64,000 nucleotides of DNA, taken from Sphingomonas phyllosphaerae. Lineage in GTDB: Bacteria; Pseudomonadota; Alphaproteobacteria; Sphingomonadales; Sphingomonadaceae. Each line of letters starts with the position of its first letter. Position 1 is the first letter of the stretch. The DNA lies in assembly GCF_029623345.1 (NCBI RefSeq), contig NZ_JAPYKH010000005.1:124001-188000 (forward strand), in the 5' to 3' direction. The position numbers and the translations under genes were made by a program. The notes under the pieces are model-generated. The model ran no database searches, was not told the origin of the DNA, and saw only the letters and a list, made by a program, of their open reading frames with translations. Positions 20,645 through 29,621 of this stretch are shown here, piece after piece.

Positions 20645-21925
20645 ATGGACGCCGCCGCAGTCTTCACAACGCTCGATCTCGAGCTCAAGCCAGATCCCGC
20701 ACGTACGGTAATCCGGCCGTTCAGCTTCGACTATCCGGAGGCGTTCGCCGCGGGCAAGCCGAGCCGCGCGAGCGCGGTAGCCGCGCGGCTGATGGCGCTC
20801 GACGAGCCGATGCGGCAGCGCATGCTCGGGCTGCTCCACGAAGCGATGCGGCCGCGCCATCGCCGCGTCGACCAGGTCTTCCTGCGTCGCTTCGACGAGG
20901 TGCGCGAGGCGATCGGGATCGCTGTCGATGCCGAGTGCGATAGGCTGCTGGTCGGCGCCTATTTCAGCCAAGAATATGCCTTCGAAAGCGCGGCGCTGTT
21001 CAACCCCTCGATCGTCGCCGTGCCCGACCAGGATCCGAGCGACGACCAACTCTCCTTCCTGCTCTCGCTGCGCGGCGTCGGTGAGGGTCATATCTCCTCG
21101 GTGACGTTCCGCTCCGGAAGCTGGGACGGCGGCACCCGCCTCACGGTCGACCCGCCGAGCCCGCAGGGCGTGCCGCCGCGGATCGAGCGCGACGACGACG
21201 CGGGCTGGGTCCGGCTGCGCTCTGACGACAGTGAGGACATCTCCGAGACCGTGATCTTCCCGATCCTGCCGAGCCAACGCAGCGGCGTGGAGGACCTGCG
21301 CCTCGTCCGCTTCACCGATCGCGACGGCACGCAGAGCGTGATCGGCACCTATACCGCGTTCGACGGCCGTGTCGCCCGCGCCGAGTTGCTGCGCGGCATC
21401 GACCTGCGCACGTATGAGATGCGCCCGCTCACCGGCGCGATGGCCGGCTACAAGGGTATGGCGCTGTTCCCGCGTCGGATCGGTGACGACTTCGTGATGC
21501 TCGGCCGCCAGGACAATGAGAATATCTGGCTGCTCCGCTCCGACGATCTGCACCACTGGGAACGCGGCGAGATCATCATGCGACCGGAATATCCCTGGGA
21601 ATTCGTGCAGATCGGCAATTGCGGCTCGCCGATCGAGCTCGCCGAGGGCTGGCTCGTGTTCACGCACGGCGTCGGGCTGGTGCGCGGCTATTGCGTCGGC
21701 GCCTGTCTGCTCGACCGCGACGACCCGAGCAAGGTGCTGGCGCGCACCCCCTCCCCGCTGCTCTTCCCGAGCGCCGAGCAGCGCGGCGGCTATGTGCCGA
21801 ACGTCACCTACAGCTGCGGCGCGCTGCTGCACCGGCGCCGTATCCTGTTGCCCTATGCGATTGGCGACGAGCACACCGCGTTCGCCACCGGGAGCGTCGA
21901 CGATCTGCTCAGCGTGATGCGCTGA
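20645..21925 (+). CDS. Glycoside hydrolase family 130 protein (beta-mannoside phosphorylase or mannosidase type)
   Basis: About 426 residues forming a predicted five-bladed propeller. GH130-type stretches include MAGYKGMALFPRRI, GRQDNENIWLL, the DDLHHW element, GNCGSPIELAEGWLVFTHGV and a late PNVTYSCG. Members act on beta-mannosides by phosphorolysis or hydrolysis; which one applies cannot be told here. There is no signal peptide, so it is cytoplasmic. ATG 20645 is chosen because GAGGG at 20635-20639 sits five bases before it; an in-frame ATG at 20633 lacks such a site. No transporter or mannan genes are adjacent. Confidence 0.83.
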   Translation: MDAAAVFTTLDLELKPDPARTVIRPFSFDYPEAFAAGKPSRASAVAARLMALDEPMRQRMLGLLHEAMRPRHRRVDQVFLRRFDEVREAIGIAVDAECDRLLVGAYFSQEYAFESAALFNPSIVAVPDQDPSDDQLSFLLSLRGVGEGHISSVTFRSGSWDGGTRLTVDPPSPQGVPPRIERDDDAGWVRLRSDDSEDISETVIFPILPSQRSGVEDLRLVRFTDRDGTQSVIGTYTAFDGRVARAELLRGIDLRTYEMRPLTGAMAGYKGMALFPRRIGDDFVMLGRQDNENIWLLRSDDLHHWERGEIIMRPEYPWEFVQIGNCGSPIELAEGWLVFTHGVGLVRGYCVGACLLDRDDPSKVLARTPSPLLFPSAEQRGGYVPNVTYSCGALLHRRRILLPYAIGDEHTAFATGSVDDLLSVMR

Positions 21926-21985
21926 GAACATTGCCACCGTCTCACCGCTATGCTTCACTAAGGTTTGTTTCGTGGGGGAAAAGCG

Positions 21986-22279
21986 ATGCGGGTGGGCGTC
22001 GGGAGCGCGTTATTAAGCGCTGTGATGTTGTTCCTCGCTGGCGCGGGCGAAACGGCTGTGCAGGCACGACAGGCAACGCCCGCGGACGCGCCCGAGCGTG
22101 CCGCCGATGCGCGCGACAAGATGATCTGCAAGCGTTTCGTCCGTACCGGTTCGCTGGTCGATGGCTATCGCTCGTGCAAGACCAAGTGGGAATGGGAGCG
22201 CGAGCGCGAAAATCTGCGGCAGCAATCCGTCACTGACTCGTGTCGCGACCGCGCCAACGGTGCCGCCTTGTGCAGCTGA
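21986..22279 (+). CDS. Small exported protein, conserved-looking, unknown function
   Basis: 97 residues: an N-terminal signal peptide (VGVGSALLSAVMLFLAGAG) followed by a short mature region with KMICKRFVRTGSLVDGYRSC and a final CRDRANGAALCS. The mature part has four cysteines, which could form two disulfides in the periplasm. GGGGGAA just upstream of ATG 21986 fits a ribosome binding site. The 3' end overlaps the following hydrolase gene by 10 bases. I do not recognise a named family. Confidence 0.65.
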   Translation: MRVGVGSALLSAVMLFLAGAGETAVQARQATPADAPERAADARDKMICKRFVRTGSLVDGYRSCKTKWEWERERENLRQQSVTDSCRDRANGAALCS

Positions 22280-23169
22280 GACGATCCGCCCTCGCGCTAC
22301 TCCTCGCGTCGCTTCTCGCTGCGCCGGCGGCATCGCAGAATCCGGCACCCGAGCCGGCACCGCGCTATGAGCGGATTTCGCTGTGGCCGAACGGTGCGCC
22401 GGGTGTCGGGAAGCGCCGCGCCGAGGCCGAGGTGGCGCGCGATTACTGGGTCCGCAACATCCACGACCCATCGCTGATCCCCTTCCCCGCACCCGCCGCC
22501 AAGCGCAACGGCGCCGCGATCGTGATCCTGCCGGGCGGCGGGCACAAGCTGCTGGTTTGGACCAACGAGGGCACCAAGGTGGCGACGGCGCTCAACCGCG
22601 CCGGCATCACCGCTTTCGTACTCAAATATCGGCTCGCGAACGAGCCCGGCTCGACCTACACGGTCGAGGGCGATGCTGCCGATGACACGCGCCGCGCGAT
22701 CCGGTGGGTGCGCGCCCACGCCGCCGTGTACGGCATCGACCCGGCGCGGGTCGGAGCGATGGGCTTCTCCGCGGGGGGCGAGCTTGTCACCCAGGTCGCC
22801 GATCATCCAGAGCCAGCGGGGCGACCGCGGACCGACGCGATCGACTCGCTCTCCGCCCGGCCCGACTTCCAGGTGCTCGTCTTCCCCGGTCCGCGCGGCG
22901 TGCCGGCACCGGCGTCGGCGATCACGACCGCGCCACCGGCCTTCCTCGTCGCCGGCAGCCGCGACGACTGCTGCGCGGCGCCCACCGTCGCCTTGTACGA
23001 GCAGCTGCGCCGCGCCGGCATTTCGGCCGAGCTGCACATGTATGCCGACAGCGGCCACGCCTTTAATCTCGACGAGTCCGAGCGGCTCTCGATCCTGCAC
23101 TGGCCCGATCGGCTGTACGACTGGCTGGCCGACGGCGACTGGCTCTCGCGGCGAGCGGATAAGCGCTAA
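22270..23169 (+). CDS. Exported alpha/beta hydrolase (acetyl-esterase/xylanase-associated type)
   Basis: A 299-residue secreted protein. The signal peptide is LRRSALALLLASLLAAPAASQ. The fold shows ILPGGGH (oxyanion region), GFSAGGE as the nucleophile elbow with catalytic Ser, and a late SGHAF supplying His. Homologues are usually annotated as endo-1,4-beta-xylanase or acetyl-esterase-like hydrolases acting on plant polysaccharide substituents. Start GTG 22270 overlaps the upstream gene; the frame is open to 22240, but the GTG gives a clean signal peptide. Confidence 0.85.
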   Translation: MQLRRSALALLLASLLAAPAASQNPAPEPAPRYERISLWPNGAPGVGKRRAEAEVARDYWVRNIHDPSLIPFPAPAAKRNGAAIVILPGGGHKLLVWTNEGTKVATALNRAGITAFVLKYRLANEPGSTYTVEGDAADDTRRAIRWVRAHAAVYGIDPARVGAMGFSAGGELVTQVADHPEPAGRPRTDAIDSLSARPDFQVLVFPGPRGVPAPASAITTAPPAFLVAGSRDDCCAAPTVALYEQLRRAGISAELHMYADSGHAFNLDESERLSILHWPDRLYDWLADGDWLSRRADKR

Positions 23170-23223
23170 GCGGCGTTGCGTCGCACCGCGCCGTCGCTAC
23201 GCTGGCGACGAAGGGGAAATCAT

Positions 23224-24558
23224 ATGCGCTACCTGCTCGCCGCGACCGCGTTGTCGCTCGTCGCCACACCCGCGCTCGCCGCGCCCGACTATGCGGCGGC
23301 GATCGACGCCGATTATGACAAGTCGCTCGGCGCGATGTGGGACGACTTCCACCGCAATCCCGAGCTGTCGTTCAAGGAGGTGCGCACCGCGGCGAAGATG
23401 GCGGCGGCGCTGCGCGCGGTGTCCGGCATGCAGGTCACCGAGAAGGTCGGCGGCACCGGCGTGGTCGGCGTGCTGCGCAACGGCACCGGCCCGGTGGTGC
23501 TGGTCCGCGCCGACATGGACGGGTTGCCGGTCGAGGAGAAATCAGGGCTGCCGAACGCGAGCACGGTGCGCCAGGTCGGCGTCGATGGTGTCGAGGCGCC
23601 GGTGATGCACGCCTGCGGGCACGACACGCATATCGTCGGGCTGCTCGCCACCGCGCGCCGGCTCGCCGCGCTCAAGGATCGCTGGACGGGCACGGTCGTG
23701 TTCGTTGTCCAGCCCGCCGAGGAACGCGTCGGCGGCGCGGCGGCGATGCTGCGCGACGGGCTCTACACGCGCTTCCCCAAACCACAGTATGCGCTGGCCT
23801 ATCACTCCAACTCGGAAGGGCTGGCCGGGACCGTCTCGGCCTCCGAGGACATCCAGTACAGCTCGTCCGACAGTGTCGACATCACCGTGCCGGGGATCGG
23901 CGCGCACGGCGCCAGCCCGCACACCGGCAAGGACCCGGTCTATATGGCGAGCCAGCTCGTCATCGCCTTGCAGGGATTGATCAGCCGCGAACGCCAGCCG
24001 CTCCGCCCCGGCGTGATCACGGTCGGCAGCTTCCACGCCGGGCTCAAGCACAACATCATCTCGGACGAGGCCAAGCTGCAGGTGACCGTCCGCGCCAACG
24101 ACGAGGCCACGCGCAAGCAGCTGCTCGCCGGGATCGAGCGGGTCGCACGCGGTATCGGCGAGCTCAACGGCATGCCCGCCGACAAGATGCCGGTCGTCAA
24201 GGTGATCGAGGGCACGCCGACGACGATCAACGATGCCGCGCTGGCGCGCCGGCTCAACGGCGTGATGGCGGCGACGCTCGGCGCCGAGAAGGTGATCCCG
24301 TTCCAGCAGAAGGGCATGGGGGCGGAGGATTTCGCCGCCTTCGTCCAGCCCGAGCTCGGCGTGAAGGGCTATTATTTTGCAGTGGGCGGCACCCAGCAGG
24401 CGGTGTTCGACGCCGCCGCCAACGGTGGCCCGCCGGTGCCCTCGCATCACTCGCCCCTGTTCAAGGTCGACCCGCGTGCGGTGGTGACCACCGGCGCCAC
24501 TGCGATGACCGCGGCGGTGCTGGATCTGCTCAAGCGGGGCCAAACCGTCGCGAGCTGA
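23224..24558 (+). CDS. Exported M20-family amidohydrolase (hippurate-hydrolase-like peptidase)
   Basis: 444 residues with a signal peptide (YLLAATALSLVATPALAA). The M20D features are HRNPELSF, RADMDGLPVEE, HACGHDTHIVGLL (Cys, His and Asp of the dinuclear metal site), QPAEERVGGAAAML and a late MGAEDFA. Such enzymes remove acyl groups from amino-acid amides in the periplasm. AAGGGGA before ATG 23224 fixes the start; an upstream open extension from 23176 has no support. Confidence 0.88.
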   Translation: MRYLLAATALSLVATPALAAPDYAAAIDADYDKSLGAMWDDFHRNPELSFKEVRTAAKMAAALRAVSGMQVTEKVGGTGVVGVLRNGTGPVVLVRADMDGLPVEEKSGLPNASTVRQVGVDGVEAPVMHACGHDTHIVGLLATARRLAALKDRWTGTVVFVVQPAEERVGGAAAMLRDGLYTRFPKPQYALAYHSNSEGLAGTVSASEDIQYSSSDSVDITVPGIGAHGASPHTGKDPVYMASQLVIALQGLISRERQPLRPGVITVGSFHAGLKHNIISDEAKLQVTVRANDEATRKQLLAGIERVARGIGELNGMPADKMPVVKVIEGTPTTINDAALARRLNGVMAATLGAEKVIPFQQKGMGAEDFAAFVQPELGVKGYYFAVGGTQQAVFDAAANGGPPVPSHHSPLFKVDPRAVVTTGATAMTAAVLDLLKRGQTVAS

Positions 24559-24666
24559 GGGGAGCAATCGTCACCGCGGACAACAATGCCCGAGGGCTAG
24601 TTGCGGCGCTTACGATCGGGACTCCATCGTTCGCGGAAGCACGACAACGATAACACACGGGAGAGG

Positions 24667-25134
24667 ATGATGCGTTTTCCCTTGGCCGCGCTCGTCTCGC
24701 TGGCTGGCCTCGTGCCGGTCGGGGCCACGGCACAGGCGACGATGAACCATGTCGCGATCAACGTCACCGATCAGGCGCGGAGTGTTGCTTATTACGAAGA
24801 AGCGTTCGGGCTCAGCGAGATCCCCGCACCGCTCGGCGCCGCGCCGGGCGGACCGCGCTGGTTGCGGCTGGGCAATGGAGTCGAGCTGCACATCCAGGCG
24901 ATCAAGGTGCCTTTCACCCCGCCCCCACGCATCATCCACTTCGCCCTCACAGTAAGGGACCTCGATCCCGTCCTCGCCTTTCTCAGGAAGACCGGCCGCA
25001 CCTGGACCGACTATGCCGGCACGGTCGGCGCGATCAAACATACGCGCACCGATGGCGTCCGCCAGATCTTCACCCAGGATCCCGACGGCTATTGGGTAGA
25101 GGTCAACGACGCAGCCAACCGCCCGCCGCGCTGA
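24667..25134 (+). CDS. Exported VOC (glyoxalase/dioxygenase-fold) protein
   Basis: About 155 residues. A predicted signal peptide (FPLAALVSLAGLVPVGATAQA) precedes a single VOC domain beginning NHVAINVTDQARSVAYYEEAFGL and ending QDPDGYWVEVND. The putative metal ligands are the first His, a His in RIIHFAL and the final Glu. Most VOC proteins are cytoplasmic, so export is unusual. Start ATG 24667 or 24670; GGGAG at 24659-24663 fits either. The 108 bases upstream hold nothing else I can recognise. Confidence 0.78.
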   Translation: MMRFPLAALVSLAGLVPVGATAQATMNHVAINVTDQARSVAYYEEAFGLSEIPAPLGAAPGGPRWLRLGNGVELHIQAIKVPFTPPPRIIHFALTVRDLDPVLAFLRKTGRTWTDYAGTVGAIKHTRTDGVRQIFTQDPDGYWVEVNDAANRPPR

Positions 25135-25172
25135 CGCTGGCCGCGCGCGCCGTCCGCTGCTAGCGCGTCGAC

Positions 25173-25931
25173 ATGAGCGAGCAGCGAACGAGCGCCGAAA
25201 TCGATCGGTTGGTGGCCATCATGGCACGGCTGCGTGGCCCCGGCGGCTGCGAGTGGGATCGCGCGCAAACTTTTGCGACGATCGCACCCTACACGATCGA
25301 GGAGGCGTATGAGGTCGCCGACGCGATCGCCCGCGGCGCGATCGACGAGCTGCGCGACGAACTCGGCGACCTGCTGCTCCAGGTGGTGTTCCACAGCCGC
25401 ATTGCCGAGGAAGACGGCGCCTTCGCGCTGGCCGACGTCGCCGCCGCGATCAGTGACAAGATGGAGCGCCGCCACCCGCATATCTTCGGTGACCTGGCCG
25501 AAGGCGGCCATCACCTGTGGGAGGAGGTCAAGGCCGCCGAGCGCTCCGACAAGGGGGCGGCAGGGGCGCTCGACGGCGTCGCAACGGCCCTGCCCGCCTT
25601 GATCCGCGCCGAGAAGTTGCAGAAGCGGGCGGCGCGCACCGGCTTCGACTGGCCCGACGCGAGCGGTTCGCGCGCCAAGGTCGACGAGGAACTGGCCGAG
25701 GTGGAGGCCGCACGCAACCAGGCCGAACGCGTCGAGGAAATCGGCGACTTGCTGTTCGCGGTGGTGAACTGGGCACGGCACCTGGGGGTCGATCCGGAGG
25801 AGGCGTTGCGCGCCGGAAACGCCAAGTTCGAGCGGCGCTTCCGCGCGATCGAGGCGGCAGGCGGCGCAGGTTTCGCGGCGCTGCCGCTCGCGGAGAAAGA
25901 GGCGCTGTGGCAGCGGGCGAAGGCGGGTTAA
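25173..25931 (+). CDS. mazG: Nucleoside triphosphate pyrophosphohydrolase MazG
   Basis: A 252-residue protein with two MazG-fold halves. The first has WDRAQTFATIAPYTIEEAYEVADAI and ELRDELGDLLLQVVFHS, giving the EExxE...ExxD metal motif. The second repeats it more loosely as EEIGDLLFAVVNWARHL. The family hydrolyses NTPs to NMP and PPi and lowers ppGpp-related or damaged nucleotides. It converges on hflX with palindromic repeat B1 between them. Confidence 0.94.
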   Translation: MSEQRTSAEIDRLVAIMARLRGPGGCEWDRAQTFATIAPYTIEEAYEVADAIARGAIDELRDELGDLLLQVVFHSRIAEEDGAFALADVAAAISDKMERRHPHIFGDLAEGGHHLWEEVKAAERSDKGAAGALDGVATALPALIRAEKLQKRAARTGFDWPDASGSRAKVDEELAEVEAARNQAERVEEIGDLLFAVVNWARHLGVDPEEALRAGNAKFERRFRAIEAAGGAGFAALPLAEKEALWQRAKAG

Positions 25932-25948
25932 GGAGCGGACAGCGCCTC

Positions 25949-26063
25949 GAGACGAGGCTTCGACCGGCTCAGCCGCTCCTCAGCGCGGAAGGATGCGCTC
26001 GTTCGTTCTACGCCGCACCGCTCGCGCTGAGGAAGCGCTGAGCTTGTCGAGGCGCCGTCTCGC
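25949..26063. repeat. Intergenic palindromic repeat, family B, copy 1
   Basis: Two arms of 40 bases (25949-25988 and 26024-26063) are imperfect reverse complements. They share GGCTCAG and CTCAGCGCG cores and flanking CGAGACG. The element fills the gap between the converging mazG and hflX genes. A related but more diverged element lies at 28041-28154. Confidence 0.8.
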
Positions 26064-26086
26064 AGCAACGCCGCTAGGCAAATCCC

Positions 26087-27379
26087 TCACCCGTGCCGCG
26101 CCAGAAAGCGCTCGTGCACCGCGGGCGCCATCCGCACCTCGTAGCGCACGCGGTCACCCTCGACGTGCTGGTCGAGCACCTCGCCGTTGGCATGGAGCCA
26201 TGCCGCCCCGGCGCCGTCGCCCGCATCGAGCGCGATGGCATAACGCTGGTGGCCTTGCGTCAGCAGGTCGGCGACGTGGCGAGTCAGCTCGTCCACCCCC
26301 TCCCCGCTCAGCGCCGACAGCGCTACCACGTCGTCGCGCCGCGCCGCTTCGTCGAGCAGCTCAACCCGCGCCTCGCCGTGAAGCAGGTCGAGCTTGTTCC
26401 AGGCCTCGATGAGCGGTGTCGTCTCGCTCACGCCGACATCGGCGAGCACGCCCTCCACGTCGGTCTTCTGCGCCGCGGTATCAGGGTGCGCCACGTCGCG
26501 AACGTGGATCAGCAGGTCGGCCGAAACCACCTCCTCCAGCGTCGCCTTGAACGCCGCCACAAGCTGGGTCGGCAACTCCGAGACGAAGCCGACCGTGTCC
26601 GACAGGATCGCCTTGTCGATACCGGGCAGGCTGATCTGGCGCAGCGTCGGGTCGAGCGTGGCGAAGAGCAGATCCTCCGCCATCACGTGCGCGCCGGTAA
26701 GCCGGTTGAACAGCGTCGACTTGCCCGCGTTGGTATAGCCGACCAGCGCGATCACCGGCCACGGCGCGCGCTGTCGCCGCTCGCGGTGGAGCCCGCGCGT
26801 GCGGGTCACCTGCTCCAGCTCGCGCCGCAGCCGCGCCATGCGGTCGCGGATCAGCCGACGGTCGGCCTCGATCTGGGTCTCGCCCGGGCCGCCGAGGAAG
26901 CCGAAGCCGCCGCGCTGGCGTTCGAGGTGGGTCCAGCTGCGCACCAGGCGACCCGATTGATAGTCGAGGTGCGCGAGCTCGACCTGAAGTCGGCCCTCGG
27001 CGGTCGCGGCGCGCTCGCCGAAGATCTCGAGGATCAACCCGGTTCGGTCGATCACCTTGGTCTCCAGCGCGGTCTCGAGGTTGCGCTGCTGGATCGGGGT
27101 CAGGCTGCCGTCGACGACGACCAGCCCCGCTTCCTCCATCCGCGCGCGCGCGGCGAGCTCCTCGATCTGGCCGGCGCCCATCAGCGTCGCGGCGCGCGGG
27201 GTGCGGATGCGCAGCGCGACCCGGTCAGCGACGACGACGCCGATCGCCTCGGCGAGGCCGGCGGTCTCCGCCAGCCGCGCCTCGGCGTCGCGCGACGACC
27301 CGCCGAGATCGGGATAGACGACGATCGCGCGCGCACCGCGGGAGAATTCGTCGCGGTCGCGCTCGAAGCCAGTGCTCAT
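26087..27379 (-). CDS. hflX: Ribosome-associated GTPase HflX
   Basis: A 430-residue GTPase. The N-terminal HflX domain contains LMGAGQIEEL and the GGPGETQIEADRRLIRDR stretch ahead of a coiled region. The G domain has GYTNAGKSTLFN (P-loop), DTVGFVSELP and NKLD. It binds the 50S subunit and can split stalled ribosomes. ATG 27379 is chosen; the frame runs on to 27535, but that part is antisense-like. It is 10 bases downstream of hfq, as in other proteobacteria. Confidence 0.96.
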   Translation of the reverse strand: MSTGFERDRDEFSRGARAIVVYPDLGGSSRDAEARLAETAGLAEAIGVVVADRVALRIRTPRAATLMGAGQIEELAARARMEEAGLVVVDGSLTPIQQRNLETALETKVIDRTGLILEIFGERAATAEGRLQVELAHLDYQSGRLVRSWTHLERQRGGFGFLGGPGETQIEADRRLIRDRMARLRRELEQVTRTRGLHRERRQRAPWPVIALVGYTNAGKSTLFNRLTGAHVMAEDLLFATLDPTLRQISLPGIDKAILSDTVGFVSELPTQLVAAFKATLEEVVSADLLIHVRDVAHPDTAAQKTDVEGVLADVGVSETTPLIEAWNKLDLLHGEARVELLDEAARRDDVVALSALSGEGVDELTRHVADLLTQGHQRYAIALDAGDGAGAAWLHANGEVLDQHVEGDRVRYEVRMAPAVHERFLARHG

Positions 27380-27389
27380 GCGCCCACTC

Positions 27390-27878
27390 TCACTCTTCCT
27401 CGCCCGCCGCCTGCTCCTCGGCCAGGTTGAGCGGCCGCGACGGCTGGATCGTCGAGACCGCGTGCTTGTAGACCAGCTGCGACATGCCGTCGCGCTGGAG
27501 CAGCATGCAGAAGAGGTCAAAGCCCGCGATCGCACCCTGCAGCATCACGCCGTTGACGAGAAACATCGTCACCGGGTCTTCTGACTTGCGCACCGCGGAG
27601 AGGAAGATGTCCTGCAACAGCTGCTTTTTGCCGCCCTCGCCGAGCTGGGCGACGATGCTTCCGACGTCGATCGCGCCAGCGGGCATGATGGTGGAGATGG
27701 CGTGCTTGTAGATCAGCTGCGACTGGCCGTCACGCCGCAGCAGCACCGAGAAATTGTCGAACCAGGTGACGATGCCCTGGAGCTTGACGCCCTTGACGAG
27801 GAACATCGTGACGGGGGTCTTGGACTTGCGCAGCGCGTTGAGGAACAGGTCCTGGAGCGAGGTCTGCTTTTCGGCCAT
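27390..27878 (-). CDS. hfq: RNA chaperone Hfq with two fused Sm domains
   Basis: 162 residues holding two complete Hfq cores at an exact 80-residue spacing: [12 protein letters not shown]...YKHAIST (7-66) and [12 protein letters not shown]...YKHAVST (87-146). By hand, 40 of 60 aligned positions match. Proximal-face uridine-pocket residues (Gln9/89, Phe43/123, Lys58/138, His59/139) are kept in both. Repeat 2 has Met112 where repeat 1 keeps Lys32, and both have Phe in place of distal-face Tyr25 of E. coli. A ring would need three such proteins. It also follows ntrX, as in related genomes. Confidence 0.95.
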   Translation of the reverse strand: MAEKQTSLQDLFLNALRKSKTPVTMFLVKGVKLQGIVTWFDNFSVLLRRDGQSQLIYKHAISTIMPAGAIDVGSIVAQLGEGGKKQLLQDIFLSAVRKSEDPVTMFLVNGVMLQGAIAGFDLFCMLLQRDGMSQLVYKHAVSTIQPSRPLNLAEEQAAGEEE

Positions 27879-28244
27879 TGGAGGGTCCTTGTTCTTGGCG
27901 GGAGGTTCCCCGCAGGGTGCACCGTTGCCGGCGTCGGAAGGATCGCGCTGTAAAGCGGCAGGGCTAAGTTAGGGTTCCCGCGCCGACGCGTCTAGGTGGG
28001 AGCGGTGGTGGGCGGCGGACGATCAGCAGCACCTCCACCCGTTCGCCTCAAGCACGCTCTGAGCGCAGTCGAGAAGCGCACGGTCTTGAGGTCGGCGCAC
28101 GGCTTTCCTCTCGACACGCCGCCTCGGCAAGCTCGACGGCCGCTCGAGGCGAATGGGGCGGGGGGTGCGGGTGTCTCTAACCTATCTGTTCACCGCCAGC
28201 AGGCGTCGAGAGCAGCCGGACGCTGGGCACGCCCCCTTTCCTCC
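27879..28244. other. 366-base gap between hfq and ntrX
   Basis: No convincing gene is visible in any frame. The hfq-proximal part should hold the hfq leader and promoter, though I cannot point to clear -35/-10 boxes. The centre contains repeat B2 (28041-28154). GGTGGGAGCGG and CCTCCACCC stretches near 27995-28040 could form a further weak hairpin. Confidence 0.6.
28041..28154. repeat. Intergenic palindromic repeat, family B, copy 2 (degenerate)
   Basis: The end TTCGCCTC near 28042 pairs with GAGGCGAA near 28146, with inner CTCGAC/GTCGAG matches. The TCGAC-rich inner arms resemble repeat B1, but the centre differs. It lies in the long gap downstream of ntrX and upstream of hfq, which are on the same strand. 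Confidence 0.6.
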
Positions 28245-29615
<1,371 letters not shown>

Positions 29616-29621
29616 AACTGT

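Noticed and set aside
27390-27878. Hfq duplication as an assembly artefact
   Set aside because: The two halves differ at a third of positions and in DNA sequence, so it is an old duplication.
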